The notes beneath the pieces are model-generated. The model made no database searches. It saw nothing but the letters and a program-made list of their open reading frames with translations, and was not told the origin of the DNA. Of a stretch of DNA of 64,000 nt, positions 45,601 to 57,464 are shown one piece after another. Position numbers and translations under genes: made by a program. Every line of letters starts with the position of its first letter. The first letter of the stretch is position 1. The stretch is from Paracentrotus lividus (Eukaryota > Echinodermata > Echinoidea > Camarodonta > Echinidae): the NCBI GenBank assembly GCA_940671915.1, contig CALNVZ010000406.1, forward strand, positions 61,955 through 125,954. Reading direction: 5' to 3'.

Positions 45601-46908
45601 TTGGTTCACCACGCCTCAAGTGATCTCAAGTTAGGGTTATAGGTACACGAACGTTCTTGTTATAATAAAATTTACTATCTCTGACTTTGACCTTCAAATA
45701 TGTTCAACTACTGCAAGTTCATTTGTCTCTCAATATATTCAATGCAATGAACCTAATTTTTCATCATTTTACAGGATTTTTGACATCTAACTGACCTCTG
45801 ACTGTAATGACTGTCACCTCGTGTGGCTTATAAATATAATTTAACTCCCAATTAAGTCAGCATCTCATGTAAACAAAACAAATTTCTCATCTTTTCACAG
45901 GTTTCTTGACATCTACTGACCTCTGATCTTGACTTAATATGGTGTGTCCAAAAACCATATAAATTCATGCCTAAGTATCAATAGAGGCTAAAGTTTGGTG
46001 ACAGTTCTCTATAGTAGATCTCGAGCTGGCATAGGATAAAAGAAATTTCTCATCATTTTCACAGGATTTTGGATATCCATTGACCTCTGACCTTTAACCT
46101 TCAAATATTTACCAACAAATTAAACTAAGTTTGGTTTACAACCTGTACTGGGTTTTAGTTATGCCTAGGATAAACGGCAATTTCTTTCATTTCAACACGT
46201 TTTAGACATTTATTGACCTCTGACCTTGACCTTCATATGGTTACTTCAAAACCTGCTCATCTTATTTGCATATTTTAATACATAATTGACCACAGTTCTG
46301 TTAAGTATGCTTACTAATTTTCAAGTTATAAGTGAAACAAACATGAGATTACATTATTTCGACATGATTTAGGCCAAAGGTGACTTATTGACTTTGACTT
46401 TGACCCTTACACCACTCGAACTTTAAGGACTTTTGATATGTTTTAGAGGAGATTTTACTGATTAAGATACATGTTTCACATGTTTCATTTTGTGAGGTGA
46501 ACATATGACTGTATATATAGTTGTATGTTAAGTTATCCTAGGATAACGGCAATTTCTTTTCATTTTCCACACGTTTAGACATTTATTGACCTCTGACTTT
46601 GACACTCCATATGATTTAACTACAAAACCTGCTCATCTTATTATGCAATTATGTTATACAAATTACCACAGTTCTGTTAAGTATGCTTACTAATTTTCAG
46701 TTATAAGTGAAAACAAACATGACATTACATCATTTTTACATGTATACAGGCAAAAATTGACCTTTATTGACTTTGACCTTTTGACCCCTTTCCACCACTC
46801 AAAATCTTAGGACTTTTGATATGTGTAGAGGAGATTTTACTGATCAAGATACATTTTTCAGATTTTCTGTTGCAATTAGTGTGAGGTTAACCATATATTG
46901 ACTGTACT
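42611..46908. mobile_element. 4.3-kb palindromic element rich in AGGTCA half-sites
   Basis: Ends TAGTATAGTCA and the inverse of TATAGTACAGTCA. Arms of about 1 kb pair, for example CTCACACTAATTGCAACAG (42648) with its inverse near 46880. The left arm has repeated AGGTCAAAGGTCAGAGGTCA motifs (42913, 43074, 43243, 43399) and the right arm TGACCTCTGACC motifs (45780-46620). The middle (43600-45640) is AT-rich and non-coding. It inserted at TTA in the centre of the GGCCTGTCCCAC element. Confidence 0.8.
43600..45640. other. centre of the AGGTCA palindrome, no firm gene
   Basis: AT-rich, non-repetitive compared with the arms. One exon-like segment at 44795-44859 (acceptor TTGTCAG, donor GATG|GTATGC, peptide EGSANHHTLIKERNDNSLEEM) is open but has the wrong phase to follow Roc exon D directly. 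Confidence 0.35.
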
Positions 46909-47014
46909 ATAAGTTCGTGATAGCCTCTCAGTCGCGCCATCATAATTTGGTGTGGAGATTTTGAAAATTTCAAAATCAGCGGCGACTGTGCATTATCTGA
47001 ATGGGGAGGCCGAT

Positions 47015-48785
47015 CATGATTTTGGTGAATGTAGGTGGCGCAAAGGTCGTAGCGGCTTAAATTCCACTGGCCTTCGGTTAAGCGATGCGTGCAACGTACG
47101 CTGGAACGCGGCAACCCACAAACTGACGCCGTTCGCTTCGCTAAACATGTTCTATCTGGCAGACAATTTACGAATATACTGCGCGACAAGAGAAGAAAGG
47201 CTACGGTCATTAACGTCAAACAACTGTCGCAGGCTATTGTTTAACTTGTTGAAAACCAGCGGCGAACAGAATTTTGCTACTTATTTGTTGGTGACGAACG
47301 CGATAATTCGATCTTATCATGCTTAAGGCGATTGGACCTGCGCATAGGGCGATGGGTACTAAAAAGTAGTTCGCAGGTTGTCGCCACAACGATCGCCTTC
47401 TGTGGACAGGCCTTTAAGGGCTGTCCCACTGGAGGCGATCATTGTTCGCGACAACTGGCGATCTTGCTGTTGTGAGTGTGGTCGCAAGTTGTTGTTTTAG
47501 CCTAGCCTAGATAGAGTCGTATGTAGGTTTATAATCACCTTGTTAAAGATGAACCCTTATAATTATGAAATATACAGGATGTCGCCACAACGATCGCGCC
47601 TGTGGGACGGCCTTTTACGTGCAATAAGACGGTGCGCCCTGCGCTCCCCTACGGGTTATCCTTTTACACTCAGTTCTACCCTGGGCAGGTCTTAGCATTC
47701 GTCCGGTAGGGGAGTCCCACGTCGTGTTGTTTTGGTTTTTTATATTTTACGGCAGCTTTCACGTCACATCTGACTTGGTCTCTCATCTGAAAGGGGACGT
47801 CCTGGGTAGTCTCCTCTTTTCAAAGTCATTTCTGTATGCCTGGATTGGAAAGGCGGTTCCGTATCATACGGCATACGTCATGGCGAACCATCTCAGTGTT
47901 ATTTCGAGGTTTCTCATTAATTGTGTTTGGAATGTGTAATCCCTTACATGACCTGTTCCTAAAGGGCCTGTCCCACGAGGGCCTCGTTGTGGCGACAACC
48001 TATGCATGTAGAACCTGCCAGATCGTGTCAGAATCGTAGTGAACGACAATTCATATATGTACTTACGACTCTGTCTACGATAGGCTACGACACGACTGCT
48101 TCCACGAAACAAAAGGCTGACAATAGCTGGTATCCGATAATACAATAGCCTCGACCTTCGCGCATCTCGCGCTCGACTTCTCTGTGCAGCTTAAAATCAA
48201 CCAAAAATAAACTGTGCACTGTGGCGATCTTTGCGACTGACACAGGCGATCGAGTGTTTTCTACCTGATGGCGCATGTCGCCTTTAGGTTCGTGATAGTC
48301 TCTCAGTCGCGCATCATAATTGGTCGTGAGTGATTTTGAAATTTTCAAAAATTAGCCGGCGACTGTACAGTATCTTGAATGGGGGGCCGATCCTGATTTT
48401 GGTGAATGTTTGTGGCGACAAAGGTCGTAGCAGCTAAATTTCACTGGCCGTTAGGTTCAGCGTGCATGCAGACGTACGCTGGAGCGCGCACAACCAAAAC
48501 TGGCCGTCGTTACGCGGCTGTGCTAACCAAGTTCTATCTGGCGACAATCTACGATAGCACCTTGTCGCGACAAGAGAAGACAGACTACGGTCATTGACGT
48601 CAACACAACTGACGCCGGCTATTGTTTAACTTGTTGTGAAACCAGCGGCGAAAAAAATTTTGCTACGTATTTGTTGGCGACAGACGCGATAATTCACGAT
48701 CTTATAGGCGATTGGACCTGCGCAGGTGGCGATGGGTATAAAAAGTAGTTCGTAGGTTGTGCCACAACGATCGCCTTCTGTGGCG
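47015..48785. repeat. composite repeat block, copy 1 (indel-rich)
   Basis: Collinear with 57465-59285. It holds the half element, a 200-bp MITE (47418-47615) ending in GTCGCCACAACGATCG.., a 340-bp spacer with GGTCTCTCATCTGAAAGGGG, and a full 850-bp element (47960-48785). Compared with the other copy it has many single-base gains and losses, especially in homopolymers. Confidence 0.8.
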
Positions 48786-50382
48786 AGCAGGACCAATATT
48801 AAATCATGATGCGCATGTATAATGTACATTACACAAGTGAGCTAGTTGATTTAAGATCGTCTGAGGTCTTTATGTGCGGGAGGAGACCTACATTTGATAT
48901 GATCATGTTTTGAAGGGACGCTTTTGTCAGGGTCTAGCTATTGACACATCACTGCGAGTAGAAGATCTGAGAATATGGTACATCCTGAATCTATGTGCGA
49001 GTTCGACCATATATGAGGGTATGTCGGTTGAGTGGACCTAAGATATAATTCTTGTAGAGCCTTTTTCATGAATTGACGTACAGTATTCTTAACAAGGTAT
49101 TTTTTTCATTGCAACACCCATTTGTCTCACATCACCAAAAATAAGACTAAGATCTCGTTGCGCGCCGCGCGGGACTGCGGAGAACGAGCATATGAGAGAG
49201 AGAGTTTGATGCTCGCTGTGCACGATGTGTTGAAGCATTATTTAGGCACTTCATGACACTACTCAGTGCCCAATCATTCGATCCAATAAGAAAAAATTCC
49301 ATAACATTACTTATTCGGATTCTTAAAATTTAATTCCCCAGGTATAACGCCGAGACCGGAGGTTCGAGTAGGAGAGATCGAGAGCTTCCTGTTTTCAACA
49401 CTGGATTTAGATTGTCTCCCTGTATCTTTCTATGTGTTCAAGGCGTTAACACACTCCGGTTGCTTCACCTTGCATTTGCGAGGTATGAGTTTCATCCACT
49501 TAAGCGAGCCCTACCTACTCCAAGGATCCACTGTATCGATTTCTTATAGTAGAATTAGACATTCTCCATTACATCGAGACATGCATTCTGTCTTCCCAGA
49601 GTTTCCAGTAGCGCTATCTCTGCTCCGATACAACGGACCGCAACCGCAGTGATTTGGTGTTTTTAGAAAAGACGGACCAACACACTCCTCTCACTTCAGA
49701 CATTCTAGTACAACAAGCTCGAGTTGAATGGATAATGAGGGAGTGATGAATAGAGAGATTGCTTAAAAACAACAAATCATGCGGACTGTAGGGCAGGTCA
49801 AGTATTACAGACTGCTGCGACTCAGGAAAGTACCAGGAGGACCGGTCTGTCTTCAACGATCAAAGCAGGAAGACAATCTTAACTCGATCTGATTCCAGGA
49901 TGTGAGACGTGTTGAGCATCGATGCCTGATTGATAAAACTGCTAAGAGATAGGAGAGAAGGTCATTATACGTGCACAAAAGGAGACCAACTAAATCCTTA
50001 GTAAAAACAGAGGGCCGGATCAACTCTGCTCCTCTATACTGGGATTAAAAATAATAATGTATGATTTTTTTTTGCAGACTGATCTCATAGAATCAGCGTG
50101 ATTATTTTACAACCATACTTGAGGAGTTTCGGTTTCGCGATCGGGGGACTGATGCATTTTGTGTATGGCGTGCATGTTACGCTCATTCAAAAGGCTAAAA
50201 GGTATTCATTGTGGCGGACGATAGAAGATCAGATTACTATTTCTTATTCTCCTGGATCGCATATGGTGGCAGAAACTGGAAACCCCAAGGCAAAGTGGAG
50301 TCGTCATAACAGACTTGTCAGGTTTCTTTTCGTATTATGAGATATCTACGACGAGCTATTTTGGAGATATAGAAGAAGTAAA
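48786..50382. repeat. noisy hairpin centre with LINE-derived sequence
   Basis: 49334-49690 is a degraded copy of 59645-59880. 49750-49900 and 50050-50390 are degraded reverse complements of the LINE-bearing region 59290-59880 (for example CGCATATGGTGGCAGAAAC). The axis lies near 49.7 kb. No gene. Confidence 0.6.
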
Positions 50383-52200
50383 GGCCTGTCCAACAGAATA
50401 GGCGATAGTAAATCGTGGGACGCTATATTATAGTACCCAGTGGGGTACAATCGCTATAAGATCGTGAATTATTCGCGTCTATATATAATGGATGACATTG
50501 ATGTAATTTTCGCTCGCTTGAGTGATTCACAACAAGTAGAATCAGTTGGTTGACGTCAATGACGGCGTTATTGACTAGTCAATTCTCAATTGAGTCGGCG
50601 ACAAGAAGTGCTAGTCAAGTAGATCATGTCGCACAGATAGAACTTGTTTAGCACAAGCGTAAACGAACGGAGCAAGTTATAGATATGAGAATTAATTGGA
50701 GATTGCATGCATCGTTTATAGAAGTCCAAAGGTGATAAATTTATAGCTATGCTACGTACGAATAATCTGTCAGAGCCAAACAACATTCACCAAAATCAGG
50801 ATCGGCCCAAATATAGATAGATAGAGACAAATTTTTTAGAAATTTAAAAATGCAAAAAATAGATCCCATAAGTTTAAATGAATGCGACGCTAGAGAAGTT
50901 GAACTAATTTTCACTAAAAGTCCATCAATGGATTATGAGAAGGGAAACACTCGAATCGCTTCCTGATGATGTCAGTCGCAAACGAACAAGCAAAGCAATC
51001 AAGTTTTATAATTATTTTGTGGTTGTAATCTTTAAGCTGCCAGACAGAGAGTCGCGCCAGCGAGATGCGCGAAGGTCGAGGCGGAACTTGTATTTAACGC
51101 ACTAACCAGCTATTGTCAGGCCTTGGTTGTTTTCGTGAAGCAGGTCGTTGTGTAGCCTATCGTAGACAGAGGGGTCGTAGACTATATCTATATTGAGGGT
51201 CTTCGTTCACACTACGATTCGTAACAATCGATTTCTGTTAGTACAGAGTTCTCTACAACGTTGCGCGGGATTCGCGTTTTCGCCCCAAAACAAATGACTT
51301 TATAGCAGCCCTCACCGTTGGGAACAAGAGTCTCTACTTACGGAATCAGGTATTCAGGCGATTTACACATCCAAACACAATTAATGAGAACCTTCGAAAT
51401 AACATATTAAATATTTCTGAAGCTTATGTACAACTAGATTAAGAGCTGAGATGTTCGGAAAATTAAACAGGTTGTCCATATTGGTAACGTAATAGTCTCT
51501 TCGTATGCAAATACGGACACCGCTTTAACCAGTCCAGGCATAACAGACAATAATGAACTTTGTAAGAGAGGAGTAATATACAAGACGGTCCCTTTACTAC
51601 CAGGATGGAATGAGAAGACCAAAAGTTCAGATGCTGGAGTCGAAAGCGCCGTAAAGATATAAAAAAAACCAACACAACGACGTGGGACTACCCCCCTACC
51701 GACGAATGCTGAGACCTAGCCAGGGTACGAATGAAGTGGGACAAAGGAATAACCCGTAGGGGCGCAGGGGCGCACCGTCTTTGCGACGTAACGGAGGCTG
51801 GTCTCATCAAGGTCTTGGCTGTCGATACGTTGTCGGCGACAAGTCTGAACAATTTGCATAAATTTAATAAAAGGCAGATTCATCATTCCTCTAACTTAGT
51901 ATTTGTATTTCTATAACAACCTAACTACGACTCTAAAGGTTATCTAAACGCTAGGACTAAAACAACAAATCTTTGTACGACCTACACTATCACAACAAGC
52001 AAAATAGATCGCCCAAAGTTGAATACCGGCTGTACACATTGTATGATCCCTCCAGTGGGACAGCCCCCTTAAAAAGGAGCCTCGGTCCCATCAGAAGTGT
52101 CGACTCGTTGTGGCGACAAACCTGCGAACTACTTTTTAGTACCCATGCGCATATCGCGCAGGTCCAATTCGCTATACAGCATAATAAGATGTGAATTATC
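50383..52200. repeat. composite repeat block, copy 2, inverted and very noisy
   Basis: The reverse complement of the same block: 850-bp element at about 50383-51290, spacer at 51290-51775 (with GACGTGGGACTACC and GAATGCTGAGACCTAGCC), 200-bp MITE at 51780-52070, and half element to 52200. Similarity is visible but broken by many substitutions and indels. Confidence 0.65.
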
Positions 52201-52214
52201 TGAGCGTCTGTCAT

Positions 52215-52640
52215 AATAACGCTCCACTTTGGTTCGCGGTCCGGGGTAGACACAGACCTTCGAATAAAAGGGCACCCTCTGTCACTGAGCACTCATCAGT
52301 ACATACACTCATTATGTGTGAGGCATTCAGTCCTTCGCTCATGATTAGTTGCGCACCTTAGTGGAGGGCAGCCGACTTACCTGCATGTAACGAGTGAGCC
52401 AATTAGCTCATGACTATATACGTGACCTTTGGCCCTCGGCTTCTCTTATTTTTTTTTTTGTTGTTGAACCAAACTGTTTTAACATATCTAAACTCTAAAC
52501 TTTAAACAGTCTTTCTAAAGGCCTTACCCGTTCCCGGTTTTAAACAACAATGTAAATATATAATCGAAGAAAGTGTCACTTTAAACCATATTTTTAAGAC
52601 AGCGAAATTTTTAAACCCGGTCAACAGTGGCATATATAAG
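52215..52640 (+). repeat. degraded copy of the tRNA-like GTTGTTTAA element
   Basis: Follows 27710-28100 in order: ACGCTCCACTTTGGTT, the tRNA-like block, ATGTAACGAGTGAGCC, CCCGTTCCCGGTTTTAAAC, AACAATGTAAAT. There are many indels. Confidence 0.65.
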
Positions 52641-55600
52641 CATACCCAACTATCATTTATGGACACACTGACAATCCAAAACAACCACTTTTGTGAAGAC
52701 ATAATATAGCAGCGCTGTATAATTCTATATTCATCTCGTTATTCCAGTTTGTATGGCACGCCAGTTAGGGATACTAATAATGGGATAATCGGGCAAGCAA
52801 CTAAAGGACAAAAATAAACCAGAAGTAAGCAAATCAATTGCCATAAAACGAAAACGGAAAAATACATGCAATAAATCGATTTTACTTCTGACTTTTCGTA
52901 TATTTTATTTGGAGTGGGATTTGATATTCCATTAATTTTATTGATTATTCCTCCGGCATGCCAAAAGATGAAATGAAATAACCGAATCCCTGGCAGGCAC
53001 AATTTTCTGTGGTCGCTGTCCAAGTGGAATTGCTTCACTGAAGAATGCGTTATTTCGGAATTATTGTGTCATAATGACAGTTTAAGGATAAGCCTTTAAA
53101 TACCAGTATAAACCTTTCTCCAAATAATCATATTTTTATTTGATAGCCATTTGAAAAGGTATAGTTCTTTTTGGGAGCACGTATAAGCGTCTGAACATTA
53201 TCATTAAACTAACAATAAGAAAAATCAACCTTTGCTAGTTTAACCCGCTGCCTTTTCTTCATTTACCTTCATTTTTTCAAAAAAGCAGAAAGACAAAAAA
53301 AGACCGTATAAAAAATCTCTAAGAACTAAAAGTTAAATACTTATTTTCGACATCCTTAGTAATTCTGTTTTTTTTTTCTTTTCTAATGCAAACATTGCAA
53401 CATTCATGTACTGCATTGAAACATAAAAACGGATCACAGCGCTTTTATTTTCAACTTAAAGCGAACGGTCCGAGCACCCCTTAATGCCCACCTGCCCCCT
53501 TGCGACCACTCAAAAAAAGTGGGACATGTTCACAGAATTATTTTCGGATTGGTGAATGATAGTTAGGATAGACTTAATACATCTGTACAAAACTTTAACC
53601 CCAAGAATCATATTTTCAAATTTGGGTAGCCGTCAATGATATCTTTTTTTGGGACGCGTTAGATGTAAAATGAAAGAAGGCAATAAACATAATATAACCG
53701 TCTAATTAAACTAAGAAACATATTTATAAAAATGGTCTCTCCATAGCAGATTTTCAACGATTTTATAATTATATACTTATGACAGTTTAACAAAACGAAA
53801 CAAATAACAACAAATTGAACCGTAATCTGCTTTATCCCATTCCTATGTGTAACAGCAAATCATGAAATAAGAAAATAAAAGCGTTATATTATCCATTTCT
53901 TTCACCATTACATCTGGCACACGAAGCGAAAACCTTATCAGTTTTATCTTTTCACTAGTTTCTCTTCCAACATGGGAAATTAATATTTTGGATAATTCTA
54001 CAAGACGGATCATGAAGGCGGCGAAGACATGTTCTGTTTTGCTATGCTCGACCTGATGAAATAAAGCCTGCCAGCCCCGCCGTCGGCAATAATATACAAT
54101 CCTTGCCAGTTTGACATGAATATCTTCTTCAATTTAGAATAATAATAGTCCATATTAGAATAAAAATTCTGATTTCTTGTAATCAACACACCTCAAACAA
54201 ATCAGCACTGGGTTCGAGCATGTCGAGCGATCGGAGATATGGATTGATCGAGTGTGGTCGAATATAGGCGGTCGTGATCGCAGTTCGGTCGGAGAGATCA
54301 ATAGCTCCCTGAACCTGAGTCGAGCTGTAAAAAATCTTAATCGAGATGAATTGGAAAACCATCGTGTAGCTAACAGTATGATCGATTAGAATCGCAGCTG
54401 ATCGGACTGCAGATCGGAGAAAAAACCGACCAAACTAATTCATTATACGCCGTCCGTCGACCTCGACCCTCCGATCACTACCGGCGACTGCTGAAGCTCG
54501 GTTTCCTACTCGATATTATTTACATGTCAAAAATTCGAGTAGAAGCGAGTGAGCCGACAAGAATCAAGGTAGATTCAGGCAAATTGGACCCCCCGCCCCG
54601 ATCACCACTTCCGAACCAGGCGACCAAAGCCAAAAGCCCCAATATTGATCGGGCGACGCTGATCGAGTTGTCAGATCGGCAGTTGTGCAACCTAAAGCAT
54701 TAACATGGTACCTGAAAATAGCCCTCGACCACCCCTTTAGAATCATAGGATCTCACATAATACCCACTGCGAGCACGGAAAAATAATATTCACGTAATAA
54801 AGAAAAAAAAAATCATATACGCTGCTGGAAACTGTATAAAATGAAGGAAATTGGAAAAACTAACTAACTAAATAATAATAAAAAGAAATTGGCGGAACCT
54901 ATTCTATTCTGAATTAGAGGCGTTGTAAATGTGGCTCACAATGGGCATGTGTTATATAGATGTGGTGGTAGGGGCCAATCTGTATCGAATTTACTACTTT
55001 GTAAGCCTACTATTACAGAGAGATATATTATTTATTGGATTATAATTTTGATAAATGAAAGAAATTTTCAGGCTAACTTATTCGCAACATTGCAGGTCAT
55101 GAAAAAGAATGAATGAAATAAATAAATTTGAATAAAATAATGTAATTATGTATACTAGGCCCTAAGCAAAAAGAAAGTTCTGCCTGATGCACTTAATCTA
55201 AAGATAACGTCCTCACAAGAGCAAAATTATTAAAGTATTATCAACAGCAAAACTCTCCTCACCCCTACTACCCTCCTGGAGCCGTGGCGTAGAATGCGGA
55301 GCCACTTTTTTTTACTGGTGAGGGGGGGTGATGAAAAGAAGATCATAGCCCCTAGCTGACTAATAAAAATTAAATGCCGTGTTAGGCCCACGCCCTGAGA
55401 ATACCACCCCCTTGGTTACCGCTCCGTTGTTACGCTCGTCTGACATTACTCTGGATGTTGATTGCCCAAGAATGAGATAAGGTCGTTTGGCATACCTAGT
55501 TCAATTCAGACGGTAACCTTCGGACGAATTGACCTGTCGTAAAAACGAAACGCTATTTCCCTCCGGATGAACAACCTTCGGGGCAAATAAACATATTGGA

Positions 55601-57100
55601 ACAACGAAATCTATTCGGTTTCGCGACAACAACCTCCTGAACATCGACCTCGGACAAAATGGCCATCCGGATCAACGAGCTCACACTCTTATCCTCTATC
55701 CTACACCAAGCACAAAGATTTAGGCTCTGTTAAGAGGCGCGGATTACAGGGTCCGACGGGCCCAGCCCCTACACACAAAAGAGAACAGAAAAAAAGCGTA
55801 CGTAAAAATAGACAGCGGCCGTTGAACCCCCACCTTACCCCTATGGCTAATACATGATAAACTCTTTAAAAAGGCGAATGCCCCCCAAAAAATTAACGCT
55901 CCCCCCAAAATTAACCGCCTACCCGCCACCCCACCCCGAATTGACCCCCGTACCTTACCCCTATCGGCTGATACATGATAACCCGTCTGTAAAGCCGGAT
56001 GCCCCCGCAAAATGTAAACCAACCCCCCCTCCATCATCGTCGGAGGCCAGCGGACGTGAAACCAGGTTGTAAGCGGGAAAATTGGGTTTAACGCAAAAAT
56101 AAATTCCGGCCCCCCGCCCCCTTAAGATCTTCCTGCACGGCTGGTCGGGTGGTGGTCAGAACCCTGTACACGGCGAAAATAAAAAAATCATATTCCGGAA
56201 TATTCTGTCAAAATAGACAAAACATCTACACTCAATTATGGAAAGGGAAGTTGAATGGTCTTTTTCTCAATCACTCGCAGCCGTTCACCCTTATGTTGTG
56301 AGTACCCTTGGCATACTAGCTATTACAAATCAACGATAATGTCAGTAATTTCACGAAATTTAAAACAACCCTTTGGGAAAGTGCTAAGAACCCGTATTTT
56401 ATTTTATACAAAGACAACGAAATATATTATGCTTGATAGACCCATTTAAGTTACTAAAAATTTTTTACTTGTTCGATAACGGGTTGATTTAGGGTTAGAA
56501 ACTGTGAAACGGCATTTATTTATGAGAACACCTATAGCCCTTTTCCCATAGGAATACCGTTCTGTGTACGGACTTTTTGATAATTAGCAAGATTGTTCGT
56601 CTTCGGTGAAATCAAAGTTCACCACTTTAGGAGTGCTAATAAACTTTTTGTTAAAATGATATAGCGAACCTGCCGCATTTTTCTCAAAAGAAGTCGGGCA
56701 CATATTCGGACAATTGTTAATACATAGTTACACACTGAATATTCTTTACCGGCAATTAGACAAATGCGAAGTATAGATTTTTTGGTTCATTTCGATCTTT
56801 TTGAAAAATATTATAGAAATTGAAACTTTGGTCTCGGCTGAATATCATTTTTACCTGCCTCTCTCACCATCAAAGTGGTTATAGCTTGTAGGTCCAAATT
56901 TAATCTGCTTTATATGATCTCAATCGGCGGCGATATGAGTAGCATACACAATTCATCTGCCAGGCAACTATTTTGGAACTATGCCCAATTGATAAGAGGT
57001 ATCGCAACAAATTTCGAAGAGCATAAGACCTCTGAAATATGTTCGAATAATAGTTTCTTTTAAAAACAAAACAACGTGTATACTAGTTGAACGTACAGAA
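52641..57100. other. long stretch without a recognisable gene
   Basis: AT-rich with islands of odd composition. 54200-54680 is dense in GATCGG, CGATCA and GTCGAG words in both orientations. 55500-55680 has about five degenerate CCTTCGGA...AACAACGAA units. 55860-56120 is rich in CCCCCCAAAATTAACC. Open frames are short and without motifs. The base-level quality of this stretch is doubtful, given the noisy copies on both sides. Confidence 0.4.
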
Positions 57101-57109
57101 ACATTTGAA

Positions 57110-57330
57110 AACCTTGCATTTTGCAGGGTTGTGATCTCCCCTTAATTCTGATATTCTCGTGCATTGAGCAAGATAATTGCATCATTCAAGATAGGATATC
57201 ATTAAAAAGGGAATAAATTATCTTTCATAGTATGAATAATCAGGACATAACTAAAGCGTAATACCTCATAAAAGTTATCATGCCTCAAGTCTAATATTTG
57301 CGAAAACTTTTTGTAGGGGTTTATACTAAT
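57110..57330 (+). repeat. degraded copy of the 19288-21958 element's right end
   Basis: Parallels 21770-21960: TTGTGATCTCCCCTTAATTCTGATATTCT, AAAGGGAATAAATTATCTTTC-like and GCGAAAACTTTTTGTAGGGGTTTA sequences in the same order, with indels. Confidence 0.6.
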
Positions 57331-57464
57331 TCTGAGCTATTGATTGGGCTAAGAGAGGGTGTCAAGAATTTCCTTAGAGCAGAAGGAATCACATGGAGAA
57401 GCTTCTAATTCAAATCTTTGGATCAATATTTCCAACATACTTGGGATCATATGTGATGTGTCAC

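Larger units (their letters stand above)
41549..47412. mobile_element. GGCCTGTCCCAC-ended element, interrupted
   Basis: Compared with the complete copy at 58436-59285, the left half is found at 41549-41635 and 42358-42610 and the right half at 46909-47412. The ends are GGGCCTGTCC.ACAGAAGGCGATCG and the inverse. The subterminal parts are rich in GCGAC/GTCGC words. It is split by the gap-linked block 41636-42357 and by a 4.3-kb palindrome. No transposase is present. The family is a long-armed MITE of about 850 bp. Confidence 0.75.

Noticed and set aside
47015..52200. Dozens of 60-110 codon frames in the GCGAC-rich block
   Set aside because: The homologous copies change frame through indels, and the block is a MITE cluster without coding conservation.
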